Origin: Rhynchospora pubera
Taxonomy: Eukaryota; Streptophyta; Magnoliopsida; Poales; Cyperaceae
NCBI GenBank assembly: GCA_028095005.1
Contig: CM051461.1
Location: forward strand, 64,599,840-64,663,839
Reading direction: 5' to 3'
Length of the DNA: 64,000 bases
Made by a program: the position numbers and the translations under genes. The notes beneath the pieces are model-generated. The model saw nothing but the letters and a program-made list of their open reading frames with translations, was not told where the DNA came from and did not search any database. This document shows positions 1 through 12,479 of the stretch, in pieces (position 1 is the first letter of the stretch; each line of letters begins with the position of its first letter).

Positions 1-20
1 GGCATCTCTTTATTTCATAA

Positions 21-49
21 CTAGAGGGGAATATCGAGCTTCGCTCGAT
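21..49 (-). mobile_element. Helitron 3' terminus (minus strand)
   Basis: Read on the minus strand, a 7-bp stem (ATCGAGC at 33-39 paired with 43-49, loop 40-42) is followed 8 bases later by CTAG and then T. A short hairpin just before CTRR, inserted between A and T, is the standard 3' end of plant Helitrons. The element would extend rightward; I could not find its 5' TC end. Confidence 0.55.
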
Positions 50-56
50 CTTGACA

Positions 57-518
57 ACCTCTATTTTTCTCAATCCAAAATAAATTGATTGTCATTTGTA
101 TGATTATTAGAAAGGCACAGAAGAAAACTTATCTATGAAAGATCACTTTAATTTCTCAAACAATGATATATGTAGGATTCATATTTTGCAAAAAAAGGTA
201 TTAATTGCGTTAAAGATTGTAGTAATTTTTTTTCAAAAATAATAAATAAAGGAATCAAAAAAGGCAAAAAAGAAGAACAAAGAATTAATTGCATTAATTA
301 ACGATGGTTGGAATTACAAATTACATGTCTGGCTCGGTTCCATTTTCTTCAAGAAAAAATACCGTTTAGAATGATGCAAAGATATGGATGAGAAATTATA
401 TACAAAAATATTACATACCATTACCATCTAATTAGGCACTCCATTTCGGGAGGCTAAACGTTAATGTTATAATAGCTAAATAAATGATTCATTCAACCTA
501 ACCGAGACGTCCTCTCTG
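57..518. other. AT-rich stretch, no gene seen
   Basis: AT-rich, with short A and T runs and many stops in all frames. It probably belongs to the Helitron ending at 21, but nothing in it proves that. Confidence 0.4.
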
Positions 519-1112
519 TTGTCATTGGTTCAAATCATTCGTTGGAGAATAGAGAAAGACACTGGACAATTACCACTAAAAAGAGTGAAAAACATGCAAC
601 TACTGTCCAGGCTTAGCAACATAACTGTTATCGATTTAGCGGATAGGAAATTCTCTGGACCAATACCGGCTTCACTTGGTCCGCTTCAGAACCTGCAAAC
701 ATTAATCATTTACATTGTCATGCTAACTGGTTCGATACTAGCTGAGCTTTGTAATTGTTCTTCCATGGTTTAATACATCTCTATGAAAATATTTGCAGTC
801 CCATGCTAACCGTTCACACTACCATGCACTGTCCCCTTTCTCTTTGCCCAGCTTACAAAACTTAATTATAAATTTATTGCTATGGCAAAACTCACTTGCT
901 GGGCTGATACGGGCTGATACCTGATGTCTTCCAGCGACTCATTTCATTACAATCAATGGATTTCTCTATCAATTCCATATCGGGCGCAATATCAACCTCA
1001 ATCGGTATTTTATCAAACCTCCAAAACCTCATGTTATGTGATAACAGCATCTGGTTCATTTCCACCTTCTCTTACAAACTCATCTTCTCTTAGATACAAA
1101 CCAAATATCTAG
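519..1112 (+). pseudogene. Leucine-rich-repeat receptor-kinase-like relic
   Basis: The first segment (519-773) reads as plant LRR repeats, with pieces such as FSGPIPASLGPLQNLQTL and LTGSILAELCNCSSMV matching the LxxLxxLxLxxNxLxGxIPxxLxxL pattern. After a stop and frame changes, more LRR sense appears at about 850-1110, for example GSFPPSLTNSSSLRY near 1060-1095. LRR receptor kinases are plasma-membrane proteins whose outer LRR domain binds peptides or elicitors. No signal peptide, transmembrane segment or kinase domain is present, and stops and shifts break the frame, so this is a truncated, non-functional remnant. It may be a gene fragment captured by the Helitron ending at 21, but that is inference. 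Confidence 0.65.
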
Positions 1113-2206
1113 CTAATGCCGGCTGACCATAGAAAATTGACATCTCTTAATAGATAATTCAGAGCAACTGACCTTGCATATGGGATTGCCACTGATGGAG
1201 AAGCAATGACGATCATGAGAATTGGCGCCGATATAGATTGTGGTTTCGCCACTGTACACATTGTTGTTGGTGCAAATTGAACAAAAAATCGGATAATAAG
1301 AAATTGTAAATGGAATAAAAAAAATAGAGTTACCAGATTGTGCTAGACGCTGTCCTTAAGTGTATTCAGTCTCAACGTGCGACATGAACCGCAATTAAGA
1401 TAATCTGGGGTTGTCACTTGATCATGGAAGCGACTGATAAAAGCCTCCAAAAATATATATGTCCAGCAGAAATATTTTGAATATATTTGTAAATAGACTT
1501 CAGAATAGAATTAAGGAAATATTGGAGAGGAATATTTATATAGAAAATTACTCGATCACATTTCCTCGGATTGTGCCAAATGAATTTGTTTATATAGCCA
1601 ATTGGATAACGGCAAATAGAGCACCAAATAATTTCAATACTTATTAGGCCAATTACTCTTACGACGGGTGGAAATTAAATGAGTAATCAGGTATTGATTG
1701 ATGCAAATGTAATTGTGATATTCATTAGGTCATTGGTCATATGAAACAGTTCCAGCGTATGACATTGATTAACAAATTTATTAGGTAAATGAAATTAAAA
1801 CGGAAATATTAATTAAATAGAAATAAAGAATGATATGGGACAAATCCAACGGAACAATATAGAAATGTATTGATTGAATTAAATGGATATTTTAAAACAT
1901 AAATTTGACGAAAATGAATTTCATGATTAGGTATTTATTAATATAGCTCAAACGAATTTTCATAGAATATGTTTTGATGAATTTTGAATTTTCCAAACTA
2001 TATTTCCAACAATTGCAAGCTAACAATTTTGCCGCAATTAAAAGTAAATACACATCTCCAATCATCTCAAGTGTGGATGGATGAAAGCCAATTTCTCTGC
2101 CGCTATTCTTCATTAATTTCTCTCGAAGAAATTTCCTGAAATCGGCTAATAACCCCACATTTGAGATGATTGGAGAGGCGCCGGTACATGAAGAGGCACC
2201 GGTATA
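1113..2206. other. Intergenic, no gene seen
   Basis: AT-rich sequence with only short open frames and no recognisable domain. It contains the inverted repeat listed at 2054-2176. Confidence 0.4.
2054..2176. repeat. Imperfect inverted repeat, ~23-bp arms
   Basis: The arm at 2054-2076 (core TCCAATCATCTCAA) is repeated in inverse at 2154-2176 (core TTGAGATGATTGGA), with about one mismatch. The ~75-bp spacer holds no recognisable gene. It could be a small fold-back element, but I saw no clear TSD. Confidence 0.5.
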
Positions 2207-2990
2207 GGAATAAAAATCAAAACATATATTAATCGGCAGAATTAGATCCGACTTCGAACACTATTCGCGACAGTTCTTCGCACAGTAACTGGATCTGTAC
2301 CGTTCATTTCGTCTCCCTTTATACTGGCCTTCTGCTTCCGATCAAGTTGTTGCCTTCCGTCCGATCTACTTCTTCTGGAGAGTCCTTTCTTGGTCGCCTC
2401 AATTTGCTGCCTCCCATTCATTCTCTCTCCTTCTGTCTCCAAGATGTCATCGCCCATGTGGGCTGTGTACGGCCGTTCTTCGGAGCGTGGTCGTGGTCCG
2501 TGCGCCGATCTCTCTGTGCCGTGTCTCCTTCTACTGTGCTCTTCACTTGCGGTCTACTAACTGGCTTTTCATTTCTGTGTGGTTGCGCTAGGTCTTATGG
2601 ACCGCCGATCTGAGGTATGCTGCTATCCTACTACTTTTTGGTGGTCTCCGTCTATTCCTTTTTATTGCATCCCTCTTCTATTCTCCAACCATTCAGTATT
2701 TCGCAATATGCGCCTCTCTAATATATTCTCTTGCCTTCTTCTTTGTCTTTTTTCTGAGATTGCTTTGCTTTGGTAAAATGCTGCGTTTTCTTTTTCATTT
2801 TGCTTTTCTTCTTCGTACTATTATTGTTTTTTTTTTACCAGTTTGTTTTCGTTGATTGAAGAAAGGTTCTTGAGATTTACGGTGGCAACGATTAAGATTC
2901 TTAATTTTGTTCCTTCTGCCATTGAAGACGTCAAAAAGCTTAGAAAGGCATTCCAAGGTACTATTCTCTCTTGCTCTCATGTCTTTCATT
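2207..2990 (+). repeat. Diverged relative of the block at 40,000-40,900 in the tandem array
   Basis: Starts with ACATATATTAATCGG and runs into a pyrimidine-rich, higher-GC region holding GGTCCGTGCGCCGATC-type sequence. The array block starts with ACATATATTAATCGG (40026) and later has TGGTCTGTGCGCCGTTCC (about 40309). Order and orientation agree but identity is low. The region reads like a promoter and 5' leader followed by a possible splice donor near 2957, but no protein family is recognised. Confidence 0.45.
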
Positions 2991-5900
2991 TTTTTTTTTT
3001 GAGCAGGTTACGAGGGAAAAATAAAAATCATGAATATGAAAATTGTATGTCGTTTTCTAAAAACATACTTGTCATTTTGTATATCGAATTTGTTCTTTTG
3101 GATGACTCTTATGATTTTGTGAGTAAAGACGTTTATTCAATTAGATGGTTTGTTGATTTGATCAACAGACATTTTAGAAATTTGAAAAGCAATTACTGTT
3201 GGAAATAATTTGTATAGGATGGGGGCCGATGAGAAGGCCGTGGTAGCCGTATCAGCACACAGAGATGCAGTACAAAGGAAACAAATTTAGATTGCATATG
3301 AAGAACAATATAGAAAGCAGCTCTTAAAGAGGATTAAACCAGAAATCTCATGAAATTTTGAGGTTTATTACATATTTTAATCCTATCTAAAATGCTGAGG
3401 TTTTTGTGCTATGCTCAAGTCATTGATTTTTTTTCTCTGTTTTGTAGCCTTCAGGAGTGTTGTCTCGCGGATTGGTGTTGTGGATTCTTCTTTGTTGTTG
3501 TCTGTGCTACTGGATCTTTGTTTGATTCTGCTTGGTTTTGCCCAGGTGACTATTTAGTTTCTTCTGAATTTGGTGAGTGTTCTCTGTCATTCTGATTATT
3601 GGTTGATACCATCCTTGATTGAGGATTTTAGGTTCATCATTATAATTAATGTACAGTTATTAAGGACCTGGTCGTGCTTCTTCTCCATTTTCCTTTTATT
3701 CTTTCATTTAGAACCATTTGTGGTTGCCTTGAATAGAACCTACAGTTAAACCTTTTTTATGTTCAAAATGTTCTTGAACAATCACATTTTAAGTATTGCA
3801 TGGGTACATAAATTATGGCCAAATTGAGAATATTTTGAAATACTTTTGTTAGGTGTAAATGTAATGTTAATCCGGACACAATTCAAAGTAATTATGTATG
3901 AACTATTGTACTGATTAAACTCTTAATTAATGCTCATGGTCATAATGAGGATGAGCTATTTTGATGTTCTTCTTTTCTGCTTTAATATCTGAAACTAAGA
4001 CATGAAGCGTTCTCTTTAATTTAGGTGACGTGGTATTTCAAATATTGATGTTCATATGAATGATAAGTCAGGTGCGTAATCTTCCTTTGTTGAGTCAAAG
4101 AAGCCTGCACAAAACAGGTCTTTTACATGCAATTCAGGTCCTCTAATTCAGTTATACATAAATAGTACATTAAAGTTACACCGTTATAATAATAATTCAC
4201 TTCTATATCATATTTCTTAGGAATTGGTTTCACTGTAGAAAAGGGCAGCAATTGTACTGGCTCCATTCATTTGGAATACAAGTATTCAGGCACCTTGGTT
4301 GTTATCGAGCAAAAGATTAAAGGAAGATGGTCCTTAAAAAAATATTAACTTATTATCGAGCAAAGGAGTAAAGGAATATAGTCAGCGTAAAATTTTGTTT
4401 TTACCATAATTTTTTTTAAACAATCGAGGGATTGGTGTAGCTCATTATGGTGGGGAAAATTGCATTTTTTTTTTCTACTAGGGTTTCATGTCATTCTTGC
4501 CATGTCAATAGTTAGTAGTTGCTACCTTTTTTATTATCAGTCCATTGTTGGCTTATCCACTTTCCTCCCTTTCTCCTTTTTTATTGCATGATCATGATTT
4601 AGGGTTATCTGATTATGACAGTTTCTGTCTTATTGAAATTAGAAATCATGTTTAGGATTCCTGCCATATCTATATTTTTTATGCAGTTTGTGTGCCTTTT
4701 TTTTGTTCCCTCTCCTTTTTTTATTAAGCCGTAGATAAAGATAAATAGTTTCATATTTCTTGGACTGTGCTATTGATGCATTGTACCAATAACAGATCTA
4801 TTTTTGTTTTAAACCTTATATATGTGATATAAAGTCCAACCTATTTGTTTGTTAGTCTTATTCGATTAAACCGCTATTTACAGAGGATGATAATGTGCTT
4901 AGAAAAGAGAATGTGTTAGTTTGGTGTATGAAAAACTCTCAATAGAGATAATCCGAAAGTACAGTCTCCAATTCCATACCATCGATGGATGTCTTGATTC
5001 AGGTAATCTACAGTAATACCTCATTACTGGTCTTTTCTGAGCCAATTTCGTGCTTAACCTTGCAGAGACATGCGCCACAAGAGAATAGATTGACGATCTT
5101 TCAAGCATGTACTACTGAGTTGCTCATATAGGTACACAATGAAGCTAGAAAATAGATCATTCTTTTTTTTTTTTTGAAAAACACCACTTTGATTGTAACT
5201 TATTATATAGTACTATTATCCTTTGTGTGTATAACAGTATAAGTTCAGCATTGGGTGTCCAATATTAATATGGTTAGCAAAAAAAAAAAAACTGTAGTTA
5301 TAATCGTTTAAAGAATATTAGAATTATCGTCTCTCTTTTACTGGTATTGTTTTTTTATGAAAAATATTATCTATAATTCGAAATTTTCATTTCTCATTTT
5401 TTTACAACATCACTTTCCAATGTTGTTGTCATGGATATGCATATTGGTATTGGTACCTAATTATTGTTATTATTTTTCTGCTTTTCTAAATCCTCAATAT
5501 CAGTTTTCTTACTTTGTTTTGTCTTCAAAATGCCTTTGTAAAATGTTAGACTCTCTTCCTTTCTCAACCACGCTGAGGATGGAATTCAAACAAAGGCTAT
5601 TAACAGGTCTAGAGAATATCTGGAACTCTGTACATATCTTGAATTCAGGTACTGCCATATGATTTAGTTGTTAACAACTTGATATCGCTGGTATAGCAAA
5701 TTGGACATTCATAATAAAATCAAGCTCATTGTATTCCTTTGTCCTGGTATAGGGCAATTTAGTTCTACCAATTTCTTAGAAGTAAGTTCAGGATAATCCA
5801 AAGTTACATTTTTACCTTCCATTTTATTGCTGATTGATGACATCCAAAAGTTGGAAAATATCAAGTTAGGATGGATTTTTCCCATGTTACTCACTTGAGC

Positions 5901-6367
5901 AATTTTTTGATTTGAAGTGATATTTCTGAATTTTATAATCATGCTAATTCCTTACCCGGCCTTTATAGTTAGGCTGACCTAACCGGTTAGTTTAATTGAG
6001 ATTTTAATTCAACAATGACATGTACATCCTATTGTAATAATTTCGATTTTTATTATGATTGCATTTACTTTTCTCATTAATAATACCATGCGTTTCATTG
6101 GCCTCACACACTTACAATTCATGAACGTGAAAGTCTTCAAAATAGCAAGAACCATGAGTAGAGGTTGCTTAGAGCACAATTGACATGAAAAAGCTTTTGA
6201 TATTTATAATGTTTCAATATCTTTCATCTTATTTTTATTTTTTTTTCATAATTTATCAATATGCACTATGGTTAACTATGGTTTGTAGATGTAATAAAGT
6301 AAACTACAAAATAAAACTACTATAATAGTAAAAAAAAATTAAAAAAAAAGATGAGAGAAAAAAATAG
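2991..6367. other. Non-coding or decayed interior, possible Helitron body
   Basis: AT-rich with long T runs and short open segments bounded by GT/AG (for instance a plus-strand exon-like piece about 5560-5660). None gives a family I recognise. If the Helitron ending at 6393 is long, this is its interior and these pieces may be captured exons. Confidence 0.3.
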
Positions 6368-6394
6368 GTCGCGCAACGCGACGAAACCACTAGT
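6368..6394 (+). mobile_element. Helitron 3' terminus (plus strand)
   Basis: A perfect 6-bp stem (GTCGCG 6368-6373, CGCGAC 6377-6382, loop CAA) is followed 7 bases later by CTAG at 6390-6393 and a T. This is the canonical Helitron 3' end. The element extends leftward. Its 5' end was not found; the block at 2207 is a possible interior part. Confidence 0.65.
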
Positions 6395-7023
6395 TTATCG
6401 TAGAGAGAGTATGGTGTTTGTAAAAACTCACGATTTGACTGTTATTTGATATCTCCGTGGACCATGAGGCGACTTTACCTAATAATTTCCATCAGGAGAC
6501 GGAGAGAGGAGATCCACTCCAAGATCGAGAGCAAGAGGAGAAAATTCCTTCAATTAGATAAAATAAATTTTAAAAATTGCAGCACATTAAATAGCCAGAC
6601 TCGATTAGGAGGAAATGAATAGAGAACTAATATATAAACGGAGCTTATCAATTTCTAGGGCTTTCTCGTTTCGTCGATCTGTTAGAGCAAATAAGGACGA
6701 ACGTAGGGATGAGGTGGGTTATGAGGGGCTGAACTTGTTCTACGGGAGGAGGAGGAGGAGGAGACGAGCGAAAATGCGGAGTAGGAGCCAATGAATGAAA
6801 TTAGACAGGATAGGGGTCGCATGTTTGGAAAGGGAAGATTGCGCCAGGTTTTAACACCAAAGGATGAGCCGGGTCAAATTAAAGGACTCTAGTCATTGAC
6901 AACAAAATTGTCTACATAGCTGCTGTCGTAAAAATCAGAGGAAATTCAAACTAAGAAATGAACGAAAATAAAATTAATTGCCGTGTCGGCCTACATTTTA
7001 ACAAAGCAATTAGGATACCCACT
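6395..7023. other. Intergenic, no gene seen
   Basis: Contains a short GGA-rich run near 6745-6765 and no open frame of note. Confidence 0.4.
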
Positions 7024-7146
7024 GGTAAAATCAGTCATATATCCCTTCAATCTTGTCTAATTGGAAATATCCCCTCCAATCATTAATTTTGGATATATAC
7101 CCCTCTAATCTTAATTGCTATAGATATTTACCCTTCTACATTGATT

Positions 7147-7215
7147 TTTAGTCCAAAAACTATTTGCATTTTTAGTCCAAAAACTATTTGCATTTTAGTC
7201 CAAAAACTATTTGCT
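7147..7215 (+). repeat. Three tandem copies of a ~23-bp unit
   Basis: The unit TTAGTCCAAAAACTATTTGC plus a few T-rich bases occurs three times in a row. It lies just inside the left inverted end of the split TIR element. Confidence 0.8.
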
Positions 7216-7728
7216 AAAGATATTTACCATTCTACATTGATGCTATGGATACAGGGAAATTAAAAGAAACGAACACTTTCGTTATTTGAGAATGCAAATA
7301 GTTTTTAGTGTTTCCTCAAATAAAAACGATTTACTGGGAAAGCGACCCCGGATCCCTCAAATAATTTTTGGTGTCCTCTCTTATTAGTTATAACTTATTT
7401 GCAAATTGTGCAATATCGTACTCAATTTATTATTTCTTTTCTATTTGACTCAAGTCGATTGAACTTTTTGTTTTTATTTTTTTCTATTGGGTTTCGATGC
7501 CTTCAAGACCCAGTATCAACGTCTTGGTATTTGTTTCCTCATGGTGTAAAAATTCTACCAAATATTATATGTTGAACAAACGAACCATGATAATGTCAGA
7601 ATCAAAGCACTAAATACGAACAAAAAAAATGACGATATTAATTTAGTCTAAAATCTATTTCAGCACTTTCAAGATTTACAATTTCATGTTGATTGAACTA
7701 AATTTTCTCATTGAAGGGTGAGTGGATA

Positions 7729-7972
7729 TATTACAAGACAGTTTTTACTGCACACTTTGCCACAGAAGATCCAGGCCTACTATATAACAGAATACAGTTC
7801 GCTCAGGATTAGCATTAAATACATTAGCATTAATTGTAATCTGTTAGTCTGTTAATTACAGTTTTCAGCATTCTTTCTATAAATAGATACCTCTGTAAAC
7901 ATTGTAAATCAGATTGAGAAATATACAAATTCAGATCTATTACCGTCTCCTCTTTACATTCTTCTCTTTACA
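7729..7972 (+). repeat. 5' LTR of copia element
   Basis: Matches the 3' LTR with about five substitutions and one 4-bp gap. It ends in CA directly before the primer-binding site. A TATAAATA box at 7878-7885 is the probable promoter of the genomic RNA. Confidence 0.92.
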
Positions 7973-7984
7973 TGGTATCAGACC
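7973..7984 (+). promoter_or_regulatory. Primer-binding site (initiator tRNA-Met type)
   Basis: TGGTATCAGACC immediately follows the 5' LTR. TGGTATCAGA is the usual copia site complementary to the 3' end of plant initiator tRNA-Met. Confidence 0.88.
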
Positions 7985-7998
7985 TAGAATAGCCATTA

Positions 7999-10900
7999 AT
8001 GGCGCAAATCTCCGATCCTCCTCCTTCACCCTCCTTCGATTCAACCACGATTCATCCCTCTAATACCTCAATTATACCTCTCACCATCCCAATTTCTACC
8101 AAATTGAGCAATACTAACTATCTCACCTGGAAATCCCAAATCCTACTCCTTCTTCATGGCTATGACTTGATGAAGTTCATTGAATCACCAGCCCCAAATC
8201 CTACCATCTCTACAACTACTGGTCACATTGTGAATCCAGAGTACATCAATTGGCGTCGTCAAGACCAGCTTCTGCTAGGATGGCTCAGATCCTCTTTATC
8301 TGAGTCCATTCAAGCTCAAAGTGTGTCATGCTCCACCTCTATGTAGATCTGGTCTTCTATCCAAACGATCTTCTCTGCTGCTTCTCGAGCTAGAGTCACA
8401 AATCTGAAAAAACAAGTTCAGATCGCCTCCAAAGGCTCTCTCTCTTGCTCAGATTATCTACAGAAGATGAGGCATTTAGCTGATGAGCTGGCATTTGCTG
8501 GTTCACCTTTGTCAGATGATGAACTCGTATCAGCAACTCTCACTGGTCTTGGATCTGTTTATCTTCACTTCGTCATAGCTGTTAGCACCTCCTTCCGCAA
8601 TGACTCTCTCTCCTTCTCTGACTTCATGGTATGCTTCTCACACATGAGTCTGTTTTGCAACAACAAGACATACACTCCACTACATCAACTCCATCAGCCT
8701 TTCAAACAGGCAAAATGACATTTTCCAACAACAATGTCAGATCCAATAACACTAATTCCAACTTCTTCACATCTTCGACTGGCTTTGACAACAACAGATC
8801 CCATGTTAACAAGCCAACCAACAACCCACCCAATCAAAAAAACTCAAAATAAAACCAATTCAGCTGCCAAAGCACCTTGTCAGATCTGTGCCAAACCCAG
8901 TCATACTGCCAAAACTTGTTACTTTCGTTATGAACGAGATCCAGCCTGGAAACCAAGGCCCACTCGCTAGGCTTTCAATGCACAGATTCAACAACCATCT
9001 CCACAGCCAGCTGACTGGATCATTGACTCAGGGGCAACCAATCATGTAACTAATGACATCAACAATCTGTCATCATTCTTTGCCCATAAGGGATCTGATG
9101 CCCTCCAAATTGGTAATGGCTCTGGTCTTACTATTTCAAACATTGGTTTTACCACATTATGCCTCAGCAATTTGTCCATCAGTTTAACTGACATTTTACA
9201 TGTACCATCATTTTCTCAAAACCTAATCAGTTTATCAAAACTGATAACTGACAACCCCTCACTCAGTGTTACTTTTTCTCATGGTGTATGTGAAATTAAG
9301 GAGCACCACACCAAGACAACCATACCACTACTTAGCAGTCAAGGACTCTTTCTTCTACATGCTTCTCCACCTCAGGCTTTTCTTGGTGTGCGTGCTTCTG
9401 CAAAAGTTTGGCATGACAGACTGGGACATACCTCACATTCAACTACAATGCATGTTATCAACTCTTTTTCCTTACCTTTTAGTTCAAGTAAATTGAATAT
9501 ATGTCATGATTGTAGTTTGGCAAAATCACATACTTTACCGTTTCATCTTTCTTCTCATTCTGCTACTGCTCCTCTTGAGATTTTGTAATCTGATGTATGG
9601 GGCCCATCACCTCTTGTGTCAAATAATGGAAACAGATTTTATGTGATCTTTGTTGATGAATTCTCACGCTTCACTTGGATATACTTCTTAAAGAACAAAA
9701 GTGAAGTTGTACACATCTTCTCCAAATTCAAAGAACAGTATGAAAATCTACTTGAAAAAAAAATCAAAATCTTGAGGACTGACAATGGCACAGAATACAA
9801 ACCTCTCACAAAACTTTTTCCCCAAATAACCTTCCAAACAACTTGTCCTTATACTCCACAACAAAATGGACTCTCTGAAAGAAAACATAGACATATTGTT
9901 GAATTGGCTCTTTCAACTATGTCTCGAGCTGCCATACCACAAAATTTTTGGGATGAGATATTTTCTAGCATTGTTTATATCATCAACAGATTGCCATCCT
10001 CTTCCACATCCTCTATTCCCTATACTGCCTTATTCAACAAAATTCCTGATTATTCATTCCTTAAAATACTTGGGTGCATTTGCTTCCCTCACACAAAGCC
10101 ATACAATTCAAACAAGCTTGAGCTCAGGTCATTGCCATGTGTATTCCTTGGATATGCCAACTCACAAAAGGGGTACAGTTGTTTCCATCAACCAACTAGA
10201 AAAATTTTTGTTTCTAGAAATGTGCAATTTGATGAAGAAGTGTTCCCCTTCAAAGTGCATGCTGCATCTTCTTCTTCTCTCTCTCCTGGGAGCACTACTC
10301 AACCATCTCAGTTGATGTTGTTACAATCACCTCAGCCATCAATACCTGTCACTGATACCTCACCTGATACCATTGCTACAACTACAAATGATGAGTCTGA
10401 GACCCCACCCACTATCACTGATGCATCACCTACTTCTCAACAATTGCCTCAAACTTCTTCTCTCAACAACAGCAGTACCTTGCCTGTTGTTCACTCCCAG
10501 GTCATACTCCCCCAAGAAGATACATTGCACAATGTTGATACAATTGTCTCCACTGTTGTTCCTTCTACTCCTCCACCTCACAAGAACCACCCACCGTCTA
10601 CTCAACATCACACCATGGTTACTAGAACCAAAGATCAAACAAGGAAGTCAAAATCATTCACTGATTTTGTTGCCTACTCTACAACTCTGAGTACTGAGCC
10701 CACTTGTTTTACACAAGCTAACAAAATCAAAGAATGGAGAGAAGCTATGTCAGCTGAGATAACTGCTTTAGCCAACAACAAAACTTGGCAGTTAGTTCCT
10801 TCTCCTTCCCGTCAAAAAATAATTGGCTGTAAATGATTTTACAGGATCAAACAAGAACCTGATGGCTCAGTTGAAAGATTCAAAGCAAGATTGGTAGCCA

Positions 10901-12223
10901 AAGGGTTCAATCAAGAAGAAGGGGTTGACTTTTTTGATACCTTCAGTCCTGTAGTGCGTCCCACAACAATCAGTTGGTCTTATCATTGGCAATCTCATCA
11001 AATTGGAGAATCAGGCAACTTGATGTACACAATGCCTTCTTACATGGTGACTTGCAAGAATAAGTTTTCATGTCTCAACCTTCAGGGTTCATTGATCCAT
11101 CTTATCCAAATCATGTATGTCTTCTCACTAAATCTCTCTATGGCCTCAAGCAAGCACCTCGTGCTTGGTTTCAAAAATTGAGCTCAGCTCTTATAGCTAT
11201 TGGTTTTGTAGCTTCTAATTATGACCCCTCTTTGTTCATTGCTCATTATAACAGTCATACACTATTCATTTTAGTGTATGTTGATGATATTCTAGTCACT
11301 GGAAGTGATAATCAAATGGTTAACACCTGTATTGAACAACTGCAACAAAAATTTGCTGTCAAAGACCTAGGAGACTTGAGTTTCTTCCTGGGAATAGAAG
11401 CTATCAAACAACAAGGGGGCATACTTCTTACACAAACCAAATATGTCACTGATCTGCTCAACAAAACAAAGATGATTCATGCTAAACCTGTCACTACACC
11501 TATTGCTACTTACATCACCTTATCAAAGGACATTGGTGATCCCTTTGCTGATCCTCAATTATACAAAAGTGTTGTAGGAGCACTTCAATATGCAACACTA
11601 ACTCGACCTGACATTTCATATGCTGTAAACAAGCTGTCACAATTCATGCACAATCCTCTCGATACTCACTGGAATGCAGTAAAAAGAGTTTTGAGATATC
11701 TTTGTGGCACATTAACCCATGGTTTATTCATACATTCCTCTTCCTCAGCCACACTACATGCATACAGTGATTCTGATTGGGTTGGCTGTCCTGATGACAG
11801 ACGCTCAACTTCTGGTTTTTGTATATACTTTGGAAGAAATCTAATTTCCAAAAAAAACAAGTGACAGTCTCTAGGTCGAGTACTAAAGCAGAATACAGAG
11901 GTTTAGCCTTGACATGTGCAGAAATTCTACGGCTTCAGTTTCTATTGACTGAATTACACATCAAATTGGATCAACCACCCATTCTATGGTGTGATAACAT
12001 TGGGACTACTTTTCTAGCAGCTAACCCCATGTTTCATGCTAGAACAAAGCACATTGAAATTGATTATCACTTTGTGAGAGAACGTGTGGTCACCAAACAA
12101 CTCAATGTACAGTTCATTTGCTCAAAGGATCAGCTTGGTGATGTTATGACAAAACCATTATCTACAGCTCGGTTCAATTTCTTGAGAGACAAACTCAATG
12201 TTGTTTCACCAACATTGGTTTGA
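7999..12223 (+). pseudogene. Broken copia gag-pol polyprotein
   Basis: Starts at ATG 7999, 27 bp past the primer site. Domains in order: UBN2-type gag (7999-8720), a CX2CX4HX4C zinc knuckle (8878-8919), aspartic protease with DSGA (9025-9036), an integrase HHCC region (9410-9520) and catalytic core (9590-9920) with TDNGTEY and NGLSERKHR, reverse transcriptase (10840-11550) with YVDD at 11277-11288, and RNase H (11750-12220). Five in-frame stops (8344, 8968, 9586, 10834, 11061) and frame changes near 8630, 8840, 10970 and the A run at 11850-11857 disrupt it. It cannot encode a full polyprotein, although most motifs survive. Confidence 0.92.
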
Positions 12224-12229
12224 GAGGGG
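12221..12229 (+). promoter_or_regulatory. Polypurine tract
   Basis: TGAGAGGGG directly before the 3' LTR (TG at 12230). This is the expected primer for plus-strand DNA synthesis. Confidence 0.75.
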
Positions 12230-12231
12230 TG

Positions 12232-12479
12232 TATTACAAGACAATTTTTACTACACACTTTGCCACATAAGATCCAGGCCTACTATATAACAGAATACAG
12301 TTCGCTCAGGTTTAGCATTAAATACATTAGCATTAATTGTAATCTGTTAGTCTGTTAATTACAGTTTTCAGCATTCTTTCTATAAATAGCTAGATACCTC
12401 TGTAAACATTGTAAATCAGATTGAGAAATATACAAATTCAGATCTATTACCGTCTCCTCTTTACTTTCTTCTCTTTACA
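12232..12479 (+). repeat. 3' LTR of copia element
   Basis: Near-identical to the 5' LTR, with a 4-bp CTAG duplication after the TATA box (TATAAATA at 12381-12388). Only the final A run of substitutions separates the two ends. GGATA follows at 12480-12484. Confidence 0.92.

Larger units (their letters stand above)
7729..12479 (+). mobile_element. Ty1/copia LTR retrotransposon, probably Ale/Retrofit-like
   Basis: About 4.75 kb, with two ~245-bp LTRs, a TGGTATCAGA primer-binding site, a gag-protease-integrase-RT-RNase H order typical of copia, and a purine-rich tract before the 3' LTR. GGATA lies directly before 7729 and after 12479, which fits a 5-bp TSD. If the usual TG start is used (TG at 12230, TA at 7727) the TSD is imperfect, so the exact end is uncertain by 2 bp. 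Small size, short LTRs and the gag sequence suggest the Ale/Retrofit lineage, which is inference. All coding parts are on the plus strand and interrupted. Confidence 0.93.

Noticed and set aside
9266..10690. Secondary frames within the copia polyprotein
   Set aside because: Out of frame with gag-pol and without motifs.
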